From positions 2,790,001 through 2,854,000 of the forward strand of contig NZ_CP104562.2 of the NCBI RefSeq assembly GCF_025398155.2: DNA of 64,000 nt, read 5' to 3'. Within the stretch, counting starts at the first letter, position 1. Every line of letters begins with the position of its first letter. The DNA is from Roseateles amylovorans (GTDB taxonomy: Bacteria; Pseudomonadota; Gammaproteobacteria; Burkholderiales; Burkholderiaceae_C). Of the stretch, positions 18,614 to 27,633 are shown piece by piece. A model generated the notes under the pieces. That model did no database searches. It was given only the letters and a program-made list of their open reading frames with translations, and had not been told where the DNA came from. The translations under genes were made by a program, and so were the position numbers.

Positions 18614-21424
18614 GAGCAGGGCGGGCGCGGGCTGTCGGGCATGGGACAGCAGCGCGTCCAACTGGGTCGGATCGACCGGCTTGGTGAGGTGGTGATCAAA
18701 GCCGGCGGCAATGGCATCCTGCCGATCCGTGTCCTGACCCCAGCCCGTGATGGCGACCAGGACCGGACGGCGATTCAGCGGCAGCGCCCGGATCCGGCGA
18801 GCGACTTCATTGCCATTCAAATGCGGCATGCCGATGTCCAGCAGGCACACATCCGCCGGTTGGCGCTCGAATTCGGTCAGTGCTTCCTGACCGTCGAACG
18901 CCAGCGACACCCGGTGCCCTTGCAGCTCGAGCAGCACCGCCAAGCTTTCCGCCGCGTCCCGGTTGTCGTCGGCGATGAGGATGCTCAGCGGGGCGGCCCC
19001 GTCCGCGTCGATGGCCGGCTGCACGCTGTCGGTGGCGACCACCGGACGAAGGGGCATGCGCACGGTGAACCGGCTGCCGCGACCGGCACCCTCGCTGTGG
19101 GCGTCGATGCCGCCGCCGTGCAACGCCACCAGACCGCGCGTCAGGGCCAGGCCGATGCCCAGCCCGTCATTGACGCGCTCGGTCCCGCGCCGCAACTGGG
19201 TGAACATGGTGAAGACCTCGTCCAGCGATTCCGGCGGAATGCCGATGCCGTTGTCGCTGACCTCGATCATGACCTCCTGATCGGTCGACGACGGTTCCGA
19301 CGCATCGGCACGCGGGGTTGCACGGGTCCAGGCGCGCACCGTCAACTCGCCGTGCGCGTCGGTGTATTTGGCGGCATTGGTCAGCAGATTGGCCACCACC
19401 TGGGACAGTCGCAGGGCATCGGCCTCGAAGCGCACCGGTTCGGTCGGCAGCGAGACGCGCAACTGATGGCCCTTGGCGTCGATCGCCGGCCGTGCGGTTT
19501 CGATCGCGGCTTCGATGATGGCCGACAACTCCACCTCCGCCAGCCGCAGGGACAGCACACCGCGGGTGATGCGCGAGATGTCCAGCAGATCGTCCAGCAA
19601 CAAGGCCATGTGCTGGACCTGGCGTTCGATCACCGCATGGCTCCAGAGCTTCTGCGCTTCGGTGGCGCGCGGTGAGTTGGACAGCAGGGCCGCCTGGCGG
19701 ATCGGCGCCAGCGGATTGCGCAGCTCATGGGCCAGGGTGGCGAGGAACTCATCCTTGCGTCGGTCGGCGTCCCGCAGCTCGCGCTCATAGCGCTTGCGGT
19801 CGGAGACGTCCGAGAACCACAGGGCGATCGATCCACGCACCGGCGAGGCGATGCACTGGAAGGTCCCGTGGTCGGCCATGGTGAGTTCGAACGCCCGGTT
19901 GTGGTGGCGCGTCACCACCGCCACGCAGTGTTCCAAGGCCTCCGGCTGGGTGCGCCAGCAGCCGGGCATCAGGCGATTCAGCGGCTGATGCAGCAGCGCC
20001 GCGCGCGGGGCGCCGATGGCATCGGCGGCGGCGCTGTTGAGGTAGGTGAGGCAGAAGTCGTCGATCGCACCGGCTGCATCGTGGGAAGGCGTGAGCACGC
20101 AGAAGGGCGCCGCGGAGGCGTCCAGCACCGCCTCGAAGCGATGCTGGGATTCCTCCAGATCAGCTTTGGCGCGCGCCCGCTCGGTATGGACGATGCCCTT
20201 GCGGGCACACAGGTCGGTCAGCGCGATCTCTCGGTCGGTGATCGCTCTCGGTTGGGCGAACTGGATGCTGATGATCCCCAGCAGCTCGCCGCTTTCGCTG
20301 ATCAGGGGCGTGCTGTGGGCGGCGCGAAGGCCACAGGCCTGCGCCAGCGGTCGAAGATCGAGGCAGCGGGCATCGGTCTCGAAGTCGTTGACGATGATGC
20401 GCTCCCGCCGCTGCTGCGCCATGCCGCAGGTGCCGCCGCCGGCCAGCATGAGCTGTTGGATCCGGGCGAGTGTGGGGGCGTCGTATCCGGTCGAGGCTTC
20501 GATGCGCAGCACCGGGTGGTTCGGGTCCGGGTCGAGCAGCGACAGCAGGCCATGCTCGGCCTGATGCAGGTCCACCACCGCTTCCAGCACCAGCTGGAGT
20601 TGCTGCTGCAAGGCGCGGGTGTCGAGCAGCCGGCTGCTGAGGTCCTGCAGACGGTGCAGGTCGTCGATCTGCCGGCTCAACGCAAGCTGGGTGTCCTGAA
20701 GCTGGGTCTCCATGTGCTTGCGTTCGGTGATGTCCACCACTGCGCCGCGCAGGTGGGTCACCCGTTGATCGTCGCGGACCAGGCGCACCCGGAGCAGCAG
20801 CCATCGCACGCCGGAGGGCGTGTCCCAGGCCAGCTCATGTTCGATCCGCTCGCCGCCGCGGCTGAGCAGGGATTCCAGCCCCAATCGGCCCTGGGCCACC
20901 AGCGCCGTCGGCAACTGCCGGACCAGCCGGGCCGTCGGCACCGCCTGATCCGGCAGCGACACGCCGCACAGTCGCGCCAGGGGCGGCGACAAATAGATGG
21001 TGTCCTGCTGCTTGTCCACCTCGAACAGGCCGACATCGGTTTCCTCGGCCAGCAGCCGCAGGCGGGCCTGCGCCTGGGTGGCCCGCAGCGTGCGCTGCCG
21101 GATCAGCTCACCCAGCGCAATCAGCAGCACGCCATAGATCAGGTAGACCGAAATCGTCACCCGGCTGCCATTGTTCTGCCAGAACTCCTGGAATGTGAGC
21201 TCGTCCAGGCCGGCACTCGCCAGGCCGGCCACCAGCACCAGCGCCCCCGGCGCGCGCCCGAACCAGACGGAGGCCAAGGCCACCGCCGGCAGGAAGAACA
21301 GGAAGGGCTCGCCATTGCCGATGAACGGTCGCGCGAGCCATTGCAGCGCCATGGCCAGCAGCGCCAGCCCGACCACATAGGCCAAGCGTTGAAAGAACTG
21401 GCGGCTGGCGTCGCTGACTTGCAT
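18605..21424 (-). CDS. Membrane hybrid histidine kinase (PAS/GAF/PAS-HisKA-HATPase-REC)
   Basis: About 939 residues. Three to four hydrophobic helices in the first 110 residues resemble a DUF4118-like membrane region. A PAS domain follows (about 120-240), then a GAF domain (about 260-425), a further PAS (about 435-550), a HisKA box with DEFLATLAHELRNPL, and an ATPase domain with NLLTNAAKYT, DNGIGIP and GLGIGLALTRGL. The C-terminal receiver has acceptor Asp in VCLLDIGMPHLNG and Lys in HLTKPVD. I prefer the ATG at 21424 because AAAGG lies 7-8 nt before it; 21445 is the alternative. No output regulator is adjacent. The receiver probably feeds a phosphorelay. Confidence 0.9.
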   Translation of the reverse strand: MQVSDASRQFFQRLAYVVGLALLAMALQWLARPFIGNGEPFLFFLPAVALASVWFGRAPGALVLVAGLASAGLDELTFQEFWQNNGSRVTISVYLIYGVLLIALGELIRQRTLRATQAQARLRLLAEETDVGLFEVDKQQDTIYLSPPLARLCGVSLPDQAVPTARLVRQLPTALVAQGRLGLESLLSRGGERIEHELAWDTPSGVRWLLLRVRLVRDDQRVTHLRGAVVDITERKHMETQLQDTQLALSRQIDDLHRLQDLSSRLLDTRALQQQLQLVLEAVVDLHQAEHGLLSLLDPDPNHPVLRIEASTGYDAPTLARIQQLMLAGGGTCGMAQQRRERIIVNDFETDARCLDLRPLAQACGLRAAHSTPLISESGELLGIISIQFAQPRAITDREIALTDLCARKGIVHTERARAKADLEESQHRFEAVLDASAAPFCVLTPSHDAAGAIDDFCLTYLNSAAADAIGAPRAALLHQPLNRLMPGCWRTQPEALEHCVAVVTRHHNRAFELTMADHGTFQCIASPVRGSIALWFSDVSDRKRYERELRDADRRKDEFLATLAHELRNPLAPIRQAALLSNSPRATEAQKLWSHAVIERQVQHMALLLDDLLDISRITRGVLSLRLAEVELSAIIEAAIETARPAIDAKGHQLRVSLPTEPVRFEADALRLSQVVANLLTNAAKYTDAHGELTVRAWTRATPRADASEPSSTDQEVMIEVSDNGIGIPPESLDEVFTMFTQLRRGTERVNDGLGIGLALTRGLVALHGGGIDAHSEGAGRGSRFTVRMPLRPVVATDSVQPAIDADGAAPLSILIADDNRDAAESLAVLLELQGHRVSLAFDGQEALTEFERQPADVCLLDIGMPHLNGNEVARRIRALPLNRRPVLVAITGWGQDTDRQDAIAAGFDHHLTKPVDPTQLDALLSHARQPAPALLSI

Positions 21425-21561
21425 CCGTGGACCTTTCCTTGTCATGCAGGCCAGGCACGCGGCGATGCGGCCTGGCAGCGTGGAGATTGGATCATCCGCT
21501 CGCGTTGGCAGCTCGGAAATGTCCCGTAAAGCAGTGGGAAATCGTGACCGAACGTTTTTGC

Positions 21562-21577
21562 AGGCACGTTGCTTGCC
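21562..21577 (+). promoter_or_regulatory. -24/-12 (sigma-54-like) promoter for 21615 gene
   Basis: AGGCACGTTGCTTGCC contains GGCACG-N4-TTGC with GG-N10-GC spacing. The GC lies 39 bp before the ATG at 21615. Confidence 0.7.
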
Positions 21578-21614
21578 CTACTTGCCGCGGCGCTTGCCAT
21601 TACTGGAGATGTTC

Positions 21615-22001
21615 ATGTTGTTGCGTCAACGGATGGGGTTGTGGGTGGTCCTGCTGGGGGCTTCTGCCGCCCATGCAGAAGCCGCCGGCAGTTTCCTGGA
21701 GGGCGCGCGTCTGGCGAGTTTGGTGCACAGCTCGGCGCAGGCCGGCAATGCCCCGTCCTCGCTCACGTCGAGGGACTCGGCCGACAGCAGGGTCTCGGCC
21801 AAAGAGACCCGGTGGTCTTCCGACGGTCGTGCCGCATCGCCCACCGGGACGCAGGCGGTCACCACCGGGACGGCCACATCAGGCACGCCCTCGCCAAAGG
21901 ACGATGACGCACCCACGTCCCAGGACGTTCGCAGCGTGCTCACCTTGGTGGTGGCGCTGGCGCTGGTGGGGTGGATGCAGCGTCGGCGCCCCGATGCCTG
22001 A
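21615..22001 (+). CDS. Small exported protein with C-terminal membrane anchor
   Basis: A 128-residue protein with an N-terminal signal peptide (MLLRQRMGLWVVLLGASAAHA, cleavage near residue 21). A Ser/Thr/Asp-rich middle follows, then a C-terminal hydrophobic helix ending VGWMQRRRPDA. The layout resembles proteins with a C-terminal sorting signal (PEP-CTERM style), but the PEP motif is absent. GGAG lies before the ATG at 21615. It sits just upstream of the sigma-54 activator gene and carries a sigma-54-like promoter of its own. Function unknown. Confidence 0.65.
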   Translation: MLLRQRMGLWVVLLGASAAHAEAAGSFLEGARLASLVHSSAQAGNAPSSLTSRDSADSRVSAKETRWSSDGRAASPTGTQAVTTGTATSGTPSPKDDDAPTSQDVRSVLTLVVALALVGWMQRRRPDA

Positions 22002-22448
22002 GGTCGTGGTGCTGCCAGGCGCGGACAAACATCCAGCGCCTCATTTCAACCAGCGGCCGCGAGCCGCTTTTTCTGCGGCCTCTGCGCCGGTTCGCCTATC
22101 GAGCTTCGCCATGAATGTTCGGAGAGAGCCTGTCGCGTGCGGCATTCAGCTCGATGACGCGAGGGTTCGGCGGAGTCGAACGTTGTCACTAGAAAATTTT
22201 TCAAACGCGGTCGCGCAAACTACTTTCATCAGGGCGCGTTGCTGCAAGAATGAGTTATGGTGATTCAAGCGCGTGATTTGAAAAGCGATTGAATCGCCGA
22301 TGTGGCGGGCCTTCCGCGGCGTTGCAGGCACAGGACTGCCGGCCGCCCCGCCATGAAACCCAACAGGTGACGCGTTCGTTGATCCGATCGTCGTCACCGG
22401 ATGCCCGGCAATCGTGCCGTGGTGTCCTCAACTACCAAGGATGAACCG
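22002..22448. other. Intergenic region, about 445 bp
   Basis: No supported gene. The stretch 22185-22265 is noticeably AT-rich and may contain a vegetative promoter for the sigma-54 activator gene. I did not find the -24/-12 element here. Confidence 0.35.
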
Positions 22449-23909
22449 GTGACCCATGCCTTGATCGTGGATGACGATGTCGATTCCGTCGCCACCTTGC
22501 AAGAACTGATTGCGAGCGAGAAGTTCACCGTTTCGGTGGCGCACACCTTGCGTGATGCGCGGCGGCACATCGCCCTGCAGCAGCCCGACGTGGTGCTGCT
22601 GGATCTTCAACTGCCGGACGGCAACGGCATGGAGCTGTTTTCCGATCCGCAGCTGGTGGCCAATTCGGAAGTCGTGTTGATCACCGGCCATGCCAGTCTC
22701 GACACCTCGATCCAGGCGCTGCGCCTGGGCGCGGCGGACTACCTGGTCAAGCCGATCAACATCCGTCAGCTCCAAGGTGTGCTGTCGCGGGTGATGAAGC
22801 CGGCGGCGCTGCAGGCGGAAGTGGCGGACCTGCGCTCCAACCTGGCCAACAGCGGCCACTTCGGTCTGCTGTGGGGACGCACCCCACCGATGCAGCGCAT
22901 CTACGAGCAGATCTCGCGGGTGGCGGGCACCAGTGTGTCGGTGTTCATCAACGGCGAAAGCGGGACCGGCAAGGAGCTGGTGGCGCAGACGGTGCATGAC
23001 CTGAGCCGCCGTCGCAAGAAGCCGTTCCTGGCGGTGAACTGCGGTGCGATCTCGCCCAATTTGATCGAGAGCGAAATCTTCGGTCATGAGAAGGGCGCAT
23101 TCACCGGCGCGGACAAGCAGCACGAAGGCTTCTTCGAGCGCGCCAGTGGCGGCACCCTGTTCCTGGACGAGCTCACCGAAATGCCGCTGGAGCTGCAGGT
23201 CAAGCTGCTGCGCGTGCTGGAGACGGGCCGTTTCATGCGCGTGGGCTCCACGGTGAGCATCGATGCCGATGTGCGGGTGATTGCCGCATCCAACCGCCCG
23301 CTGCTGCAGGCGGTGCAGGCCGGCAAGCTGCGCGAGGATTTGCTCTATCGCCTGAATGTGTTCCCGATCGAGATGCCGCCGCTGCGCGACCGTCTGGACG
23401 ACGTGCCGCTGCTGGCCGAGCACTTCCTGATCGGCATCGGATCGAAGGAAGGCAAGTCCAAGCGCTTCACGCCGCGGGCGCTGCAGCAGCTGCAGACCTA
23501 CCGCTGGCCCGGCAATGTGCGTGAACTCCGCAATGCGGTGCAGCGCGCCTATGTCATGGCCACCGGCGACACGGTCGACGAGCAATGGCTGCCTCGCGGT
23601 GAACTCAATCCCGCCGATTCGGGATCGCCGCAGGGCGGAGCTGGCGTGCCGGCCGGGGGGAGCGGTGTCTCCTCATCGGGCAGCGCCGCAATGCCTGCGG
23701 CCCAGGCCGAGGTGTCTGGGCCGTCCGTGGTGATGCCGCTGGGCAGCTCGATGGCTCAGGTGGAAAAGGCCTTCATCCTGGCCACCTTGCAGCACTACAA
23801 GCACCACAAGGAACAGACGGCGGCGGTGCTGGGCATCAGCCTCAAGACGCTCTACAACCGCTTGAAGGAATATGCGGCCGAAGATGCCGCAGCGGCCGAC
23901 AACGCCTGA
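22449..23909 (+). CDS. NtrC-family sigma-54-dependent response regulator
   Basis: A 486-residue regulator. Receiver: acidic DDD at 8-10, acceptor D52 in LLDLQLPDGNG, Lys K101 in YLVKP. AAA+ domain: Walker A GESGTGK (169-175), sigma-54 contact loop GAFTGA (216-221), Walker B GTLFLDE. A Fis-type helix-turn-helix lies near 450-475 (EQTAAVLGISLKTLYNRLKEY) after a Gly/Ser/Ala linker. With GAFTGA intact it should activate RpoN promoters. I prefer the GTG at 22449 with AAGGATG upstream; the ATG at 22401 is the alternative. No kinase is adjacent. It is a candidate activator for the -24/-12 elements in this window. Confidence 0.92.
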   Translation: MTHALIVDDDVDSVATLQELIASEKFTVSVAHTLRDARRHIALQQPDVVLLDLQLPDGNGMELFSDPQLVANSEVVLITGHASLDTSIQALRLGAADYLVKPINIRQLQGVLSRVMKPAALQAEVADLRSNLANSGHFGLLWGRTPPMQRIYEQISRVAGTSVSVFINGESGTGKELVAQTVHDLSRRRKKPFLAVNCGAISPNLIESEIFGHEKGAFTGADKQHEGFFERASGGTLFLDELTEMPLELQVKLLRVLETGRFMRVGSTVSIDADVRVIAASNRPLLQAVQAGKLREDLLYRLNVFPIEMPPLRDRLDDVPLLAEHFLIGIGSKEGKSKRFTPRALQQLQTYRWPGNVRELRNAVQRAYVMATGDTVDEQWLPRGELNPADSGSPQGGAGVPAGGSGVSSSGSAAMPAAQAEVSGPSVVMPLGSSMAQVEKAFILATLQHYKHHKEQTAAVLGISLKTLYNRLKEYAAEDAAAADNA

Positions 23910-24076
23910 GTTTCAGGACGCCAGGCCTGTGCTGGCGTGTGATGTGAGATGACGACGAAGGGGCTGGCGTGAGCCGGCCCCGGGGCGAGGGCTCGCAGCG
24001 GGCCGTCGCACCGCGCCCGGATCTCCGGGCGACAGACAGCGGATCCAAGCAGCCGGCTCTCCGAGACCGAGGTGAC

Positions 24077-24113
24077 AAAGAACCAGGGTCCCACAAGGGC
24101 CCTGAGTTCTTTT
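24077..24113 (+). terminator. Terminator after sigma-54 activator gene
   Basis: The hairpin AAAGAAC...GTTCTTT has inner pairs AGGG/CCCT and CCC/GGG, an ACAA loop and a short mismatch, and is followed by TTTT. Confidence 0.75.
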
Positions 24114-24182
24114 CAGGCCTGCTCGGCCGTTTGGCCCGTTCGGCCCCTTGGCCGCTTGGCCGCTTGGCCGCCCGACTCGCAT

Positions 24183-24198
24183 GGGCATGCGGACTGCC
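24183..24198 (+). promoter_or_regulatory. -24/-12-like promoter for topoisomerase IB gene
   Basis: GGGCATGCGGACTGCC has GG-N10-GC spacing, GGCATG in the -24 half and CTGC in the -12 half. The GC lies 35 bp before the ATG at 24232. Confidence 0.55.
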
Positions 24199-24231
24199 TG
24201 AGCATCGGCATCTGAATGCGCAGGAGCTCCG

Positions 24232-25455
24232 ATGAGTTTGCGATGGGTGTCCGACTGCGAGCCCGGCTTGCGCCGCCAGCGCGCCGGCAAGGGATTTCGC
24301 TATATCGATGCGTCAGGTCGCTCGGTGCGCGACCCGGAGGTGCTTCGCCGCATCCGCGCGCTGGCCATTCCGCCGGCGTATGAGCAGGTCTGGATCTGTG
24401 CGCGCGAGGACGGTCATATCCAGGCCACCGCGCGTGATGCGAAGGGCCGCAAGCAGTACCGCTACCACGCCGACTGGATGGCCCTGCGCGGTGACAACAA
24501 GTTCGGCTCGCTGACCGACTTCGCCGCCGGCCTGCCGCGCCTGCGTCGTCAGGTGCAGCGGCGCCTGGGCGATCGCGGCCTGGGTCGAGACCGGGTGATT
24601 GCCGCATTGGTGCGGCTGCTGGACCGCACCTGGATGCGCATCGGCCACCGGGAATATGCCCGCACCAATGGGTCCTACGGCCTGAGCACGCTGCTGTGCC
24701 GGCATGTGAAGGTCAGCGGCGATGCGCTGCTGCTGAGCTTCGTCGGCAAGAGTGGGGTCCGCCATCAACTGGCGGTGAAGGATGAGCGGGTGGCCGCCTT
24801 GGTCCGCCATTGCCGCGACCTGCCGGGTCAGGAGCTCTTCGGCTATGAAGATGAGCAGGGCGAACCGCACCGCATCGATGCGTCCGATGTGAATGACTGG
24901 TTGGCGCGGGTCGGCAGTCCGACCTGCAGCGCCAAGGTGTTTCGCACCTGGCATGCCAGTGTGTTGGCGCTGGATCTGTTGCAGGCGCAGGCGCGTGCAG
25001 GTCGGGCGCCTGCGGCCGCACTGAAGGACGTGCTGACCCAGGTGGCCGGGCGTTTGGGCAACACCGTGGCGGTGTGCCGCAAGTCGTATGTGCATCCGGC
25101 CGTCATCGACTGGGCCAGCGCCGATCAGTTCGATCAGTTGCCCGTTCAACCGTGGATGCGCGAACCGCCGTCGGTGGCCGGTTTGAGCGTACCTGAGCGT
25201 CGGCTGATCGGTTTGCTGCGTGCGACGGCTTCGGCGCAGGTCGGCGCGGCAGCCTCTGCGGCCGTGGTCACGGTGACGGCCTCACCCGCTCCGTCGCCCA
25301 GTCATGCCAAACGCGACACCCGGCGCCGTTCAGCGGCGGGTCGCGATGCCGCCCAGCGGGGTCGGGCATCCGGGGCGAGGGCGCCCAATCAGCCGACGAC
25401 CGCCGTCAAAGCGCCGAAGGGATCGACGAAGCAAACAGCGATGGCCGCAACCTGA
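24232..25455 (+). CDS. DNA topoisomerase IB (eukaryote/poxvirus type)
   Basis: A 407-residue enzyme that relaxes supercoils through a 3'-phosphotyrosyl intermediate. Catalytic residues are visible: R136 in WMRIGHREYA, K173 in VGKSGVRHQL, R238 in KVFRTWHAS, and nucleophile Y286 in CRKSYVHPAVI. The N-terminal domain has KGFRYIDASGR and IPPAYEQVWI. The last about 75 residues are an Ala/Arg/Lys-rich tail, not part of the core. GGAG precedes the ATG. The 3' end overlaps the convergent phosphatase gene by 50 bp. Bacterial type IB enzymes are accessory topoisomerases, and placement among stress genes fits a stress-linked role. Confidence 0.93.
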   Translation: MSLRWVSDCEPGLRRQRAGKGFRYIDASGRSVRDPEVLRRIRALAIPPAYEQVWICAREDGHIQATARDAKGRKQYRYHADWMALRGDNKFGSLTDFAAGLPRLRRQVQRRLGDRGLGRDRVIAALVRLLDRTWMRIGHREYARTNGSYGLSTLLCRHVKVSGDALLLSFVGKSGVRHQLAVKDERVAALVRHCRDLPGQELFGYEDEQGEPHRIDASDVNDWLARVGSPTCSAKVFRTWHASVLALDLLQAQARAGRAPAAALKDVLTQVAGRLGNTVAVCRKSYVHPAVIDWASADQFDQLPVQPWMREPPSVAGLSVPERRLIGLLRATASAQVGAAASAAVVTVTASPAPSPSHAKRDTRRRSAAGRDAAQRGRASGARAPNQPTTAVKAPKGSTKQTAMAAT

Positions 25456-26182
25456 CCGACAGCGCCGAGCCCACGCCTGTTGTGCGATCGGGCTCATCCA
25501 GCATCTGAGCCGGGCTCGCCGCCCGCAGCGGATCGGGCGACGGCAGTGGCGACACCGCAGTGAGCAACTGATCGACCAGCGGCTCCCACGCGTTGAAGCG
25601 GCCGTCCGGCTCGCGCAGCGGCGACAGACGCCATTCGGTTTCGCCGCCGCTGTCTAGCAGCACGCTGCGTGCGCCGGCACGGTGACCGGCTTCGACATCA
25701 TCCAGCGTGTCGCCAATCATCCAAGAGCGCGCCAGGTCCAGCCCATGGGCGCGCGCGGCGCGCGTCAGCATGCCCGGCGCCGGCTTGCGACACAGACAGG
25801 CGGGGCGGCCGCGGGCGTCCGGGCTGTGCGGGCAGACGGCCACGTCCTCGATCTGGACACCGAACTCCTCCTGGAGGCGACGCTCCAGCACATCCTGCAG
25901 TCGGGCGAACTGGGCGCGCGAGAAATAGCCGCGCGCGATGCCGCTTTGGTTGGTCACGATCACCACCGCCAGTCCCGCTTCACGCAACCGGGCGATCGCT
26001 GCGCCTGCGCCGGGCATGAAGCGCACCGGGTTGGGATCAGCGAGGTCGGCCGGCAGGGGCTCGATCAAGGTGCCATCCAGGTCCACGAACACGCCCGGTC
26101 GCAACGGCCGGGCCGAGGCCGGCGAACCGACCAGCTTGGCCATCAGGAAATCGTTGAGGGTGGTGCTCAAGGGGGGCCTCAC
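25406..26182 (-). CDS. D-glycero-D-manno-heptose 1,7-bisphosphate phosphatase-like HAD enzyme
   Basis: A HAD phosphatase of 258 residues if begun at the GTG at 26182. All catalytic motifs are present: DLDGTL, VTNQSGIARG, the zinc knuckle CPHSPDARGRPACLCRKP, and MIGDTLDDVEAG. That matches GmhB, which removes the 1-phosphate during ADP-heptose synthesis, although histidinol-phosphatase activity is possible in the same family. The GTG start overlaps the upstream SDR stop (GTGA), which favours it over the ATG at 26143. About 35 C-terminal residues beyond the fold overlap the topoisomerase gene tail to tail. Confidence 0.85.
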   Translation of the reverse strand: MRPPLSTTLNDFLMAKLVGSPASARPLRPGVFVDLDGTLIEPLPADLADPNPVRFMPGAGAAIARLREAGLAVVIVTNQSGIARGYFSRAQFARLQDVLERRLQEEFGVQIEDVAVCPHSPDARGRPACLCRKPAPGMLTRAARAHGLDLARSWMIGDTLDDVEAGHRAGARSVLLDSGGETEWRLSPLREPDGRFNAWEPLVDQLLTAVSPLPSPDPLRAASPAQMLDEPDRTTGVGSALSVRLRPSLFASSIPSAL

Positions 26183-27048
26183 GGACTGATGGAAGAATGG
26201 GCAGAGAAGGCGGAGAGGGCGGTGGTGCTGCTCGCGGCGGTCGCTGCGGAGGCCGCTGCGACCAGTGGCGCCGCCAACACGTCATCCCGTCGCGGCTCGG
26301 CCGTCAGGAAGCGGTCGACCGTCGTCGGGATCGCAGCCGGGGCGGTGCCGCTGAAGGCCAGGGTCGGCGCCATCGGCATCAGCGCTTCCCGCACCGCGCG
26401 GGCCACCTGCAGCGGATTGCGCAGGCGGCTGTCGTCGATGTGGCTGAAGCGCAGGGGTTTCGGGTCACCCACCGTGGCGTGCAGCGCATGCGCGCGGCCG
26501 ATGCGGCCCCAGCCGACCGATCCCCCGGCACCCGCTTCCGGCCAGCCCGGCGTGGTGGTGTAGGAGATGTTGACGATGTGACCGCCGGTGCCCTGGCGCA
26601 GCATTTGGGCGCTGGCCGGTCGGGTCATGGCCAGCGGTGCGCTGGCATCGACCGAGGCATGCTGGATCAGCGCGTCGAGCCGGCCGAACTGCCGCACCAC
26701 GGCGTCGACCACGGTGGCGCATTGGCTGGCATCCCCGCCATCCAGTGCCAGCGGCAGCACCTGGATGCCGCGCTCACCCAGCACGGCGGCGCAGTCCTGG
26801 GCGCGTTGGAGGTCAGTGTCGGTCAACACCACCCGCATTCCGGTCTCGCCCAGCACCTGCGCAATCGCGGCACCCAGTCCACGACTGCCGCCGGCGATCA
26901 GCGCGACGCCGCCTTGCAGCGAGCCACTCGCGATCGGTGCGCGCAAGGCGATCAGCGCAGCGGGCTCGGTGTCTGGGAAGGGGTCGGCAGCGACGTGGGT
27001 CAGGCTGGACGTCGAGAAGGGGTCAGCGGCTTGGGGTTGGGCATCCAT
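26179..27048 (-). CDS. Short-chain dehydrogenase-like protein, catalytic residues missing
   Basis: A 289-residue protein. After a 45-residue disordered lead, GGVALIAGGSRGLGAAIAQVLGETG is a good SDR nucleotide-binding motif, and DTDLQRAQ, LDGGD and FGRLDALIQHAS follow the fold. The NNAG motif is lost, about 30 residues between the fourth and fifth strands are missing, and YxxxK is replaced around GWGRIGRAHAL. The C-terminus is Ala/Ser-rich. Redox catalysis is unlikely. The start at 27048 is chosen because the fold and normal composition begin there. It is coupled by GTGA overlap to the phosphatase gene. Confidence 0.7.
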   Translation of the reverse strand: MDAQPQAADPFSTSSLTHVAADPFPDTEPAALIALRAPIASGSLQGGVALIAGGSRGLGAAIAQVLGETGMRVVLTDTDLQRAQDCAAVLGERGIQVLPLALDGGDASQCATVVDAVVRQFGRLDALIQHASVDASAPLAMTRPASAQMLRQGTGGHIVNISYTTTPGWPEAGAGGSVGWGRIGRAHALHATVGDPKPLRFSHIDDSRLRNPLQVARAVREALMPMAPTLAFSGTAPAAIPTTVDRFLTAEPRRDDVLAAPLVAAASAATAASSTTALSAFSAHSSISP

Positions 27049-27633
27049 GATGGCGAAGATCCTGTACTTGAAAACGTGAAGGCTTGTGGAACGAATGAGC
27101 GCGATTCTTCGAGGCACGCCTGACGTCGCCTCACGGTACGGACAAGAAAAAGCAAGACCTACAACTACAGGTGATGTGAGGGCGGCAGATACACCTTGAT
27201 TCGCCACCCCTCTCTGTCAGCAACGCGCACGCGTGGCTCCAACGAGGAGCCATGGCAGGCGGCGTGCCGGACGTCGTCTTTGGAGGTGTTTGTGGTCGCT
27301 GTTCGCCCAGTTGATCGAAGCTGCTCGATGAGGCCGTCGTCGCTCGGTGGCTGACGCTCGGCGGCTGACGCTCGGCGATTGCGTGCTGGCAAGGCGGTTG
27401 GCCTGCAGAGATGTGCCGGATCGCGCGTCAGGTCGAGGTGGGGGCAAGGCGGGGCGGGCGGGAACGCTTCCCCTGGCCTGACGAGAACCTTCGCCGAAGC
27501 TACAGCGCTCGCAGAGAGAGGGGCATCGGTGTTAAGCGCACACCCGATCGTGGGGTGACTGCGGTCACCGCTGAGGGAAGGGATCAGACGGGTGATCGGG
27601 GTGGTGCGTCGTGACGGCAGTCGACGGTGCCGC
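27049..27633. other. Intergenic region, about 585 bp
   Basis: No supported gene. It includes a short tandem repeat at 27340-27378 (GGCTGACGCTCGGC units). It lies upstream of the SDR gene and downstream of the minus-strand response regulator gene. Confidence 0.35.

Noticed and set aside
18409..18717. Minus-strand frame encoding Ser-Glu repeats over the hexamer array
   Set aside because: It overlaps the C-terminal coding part of the hybrid kinase in another frame, and its low complexity is a by-product of the repeat.
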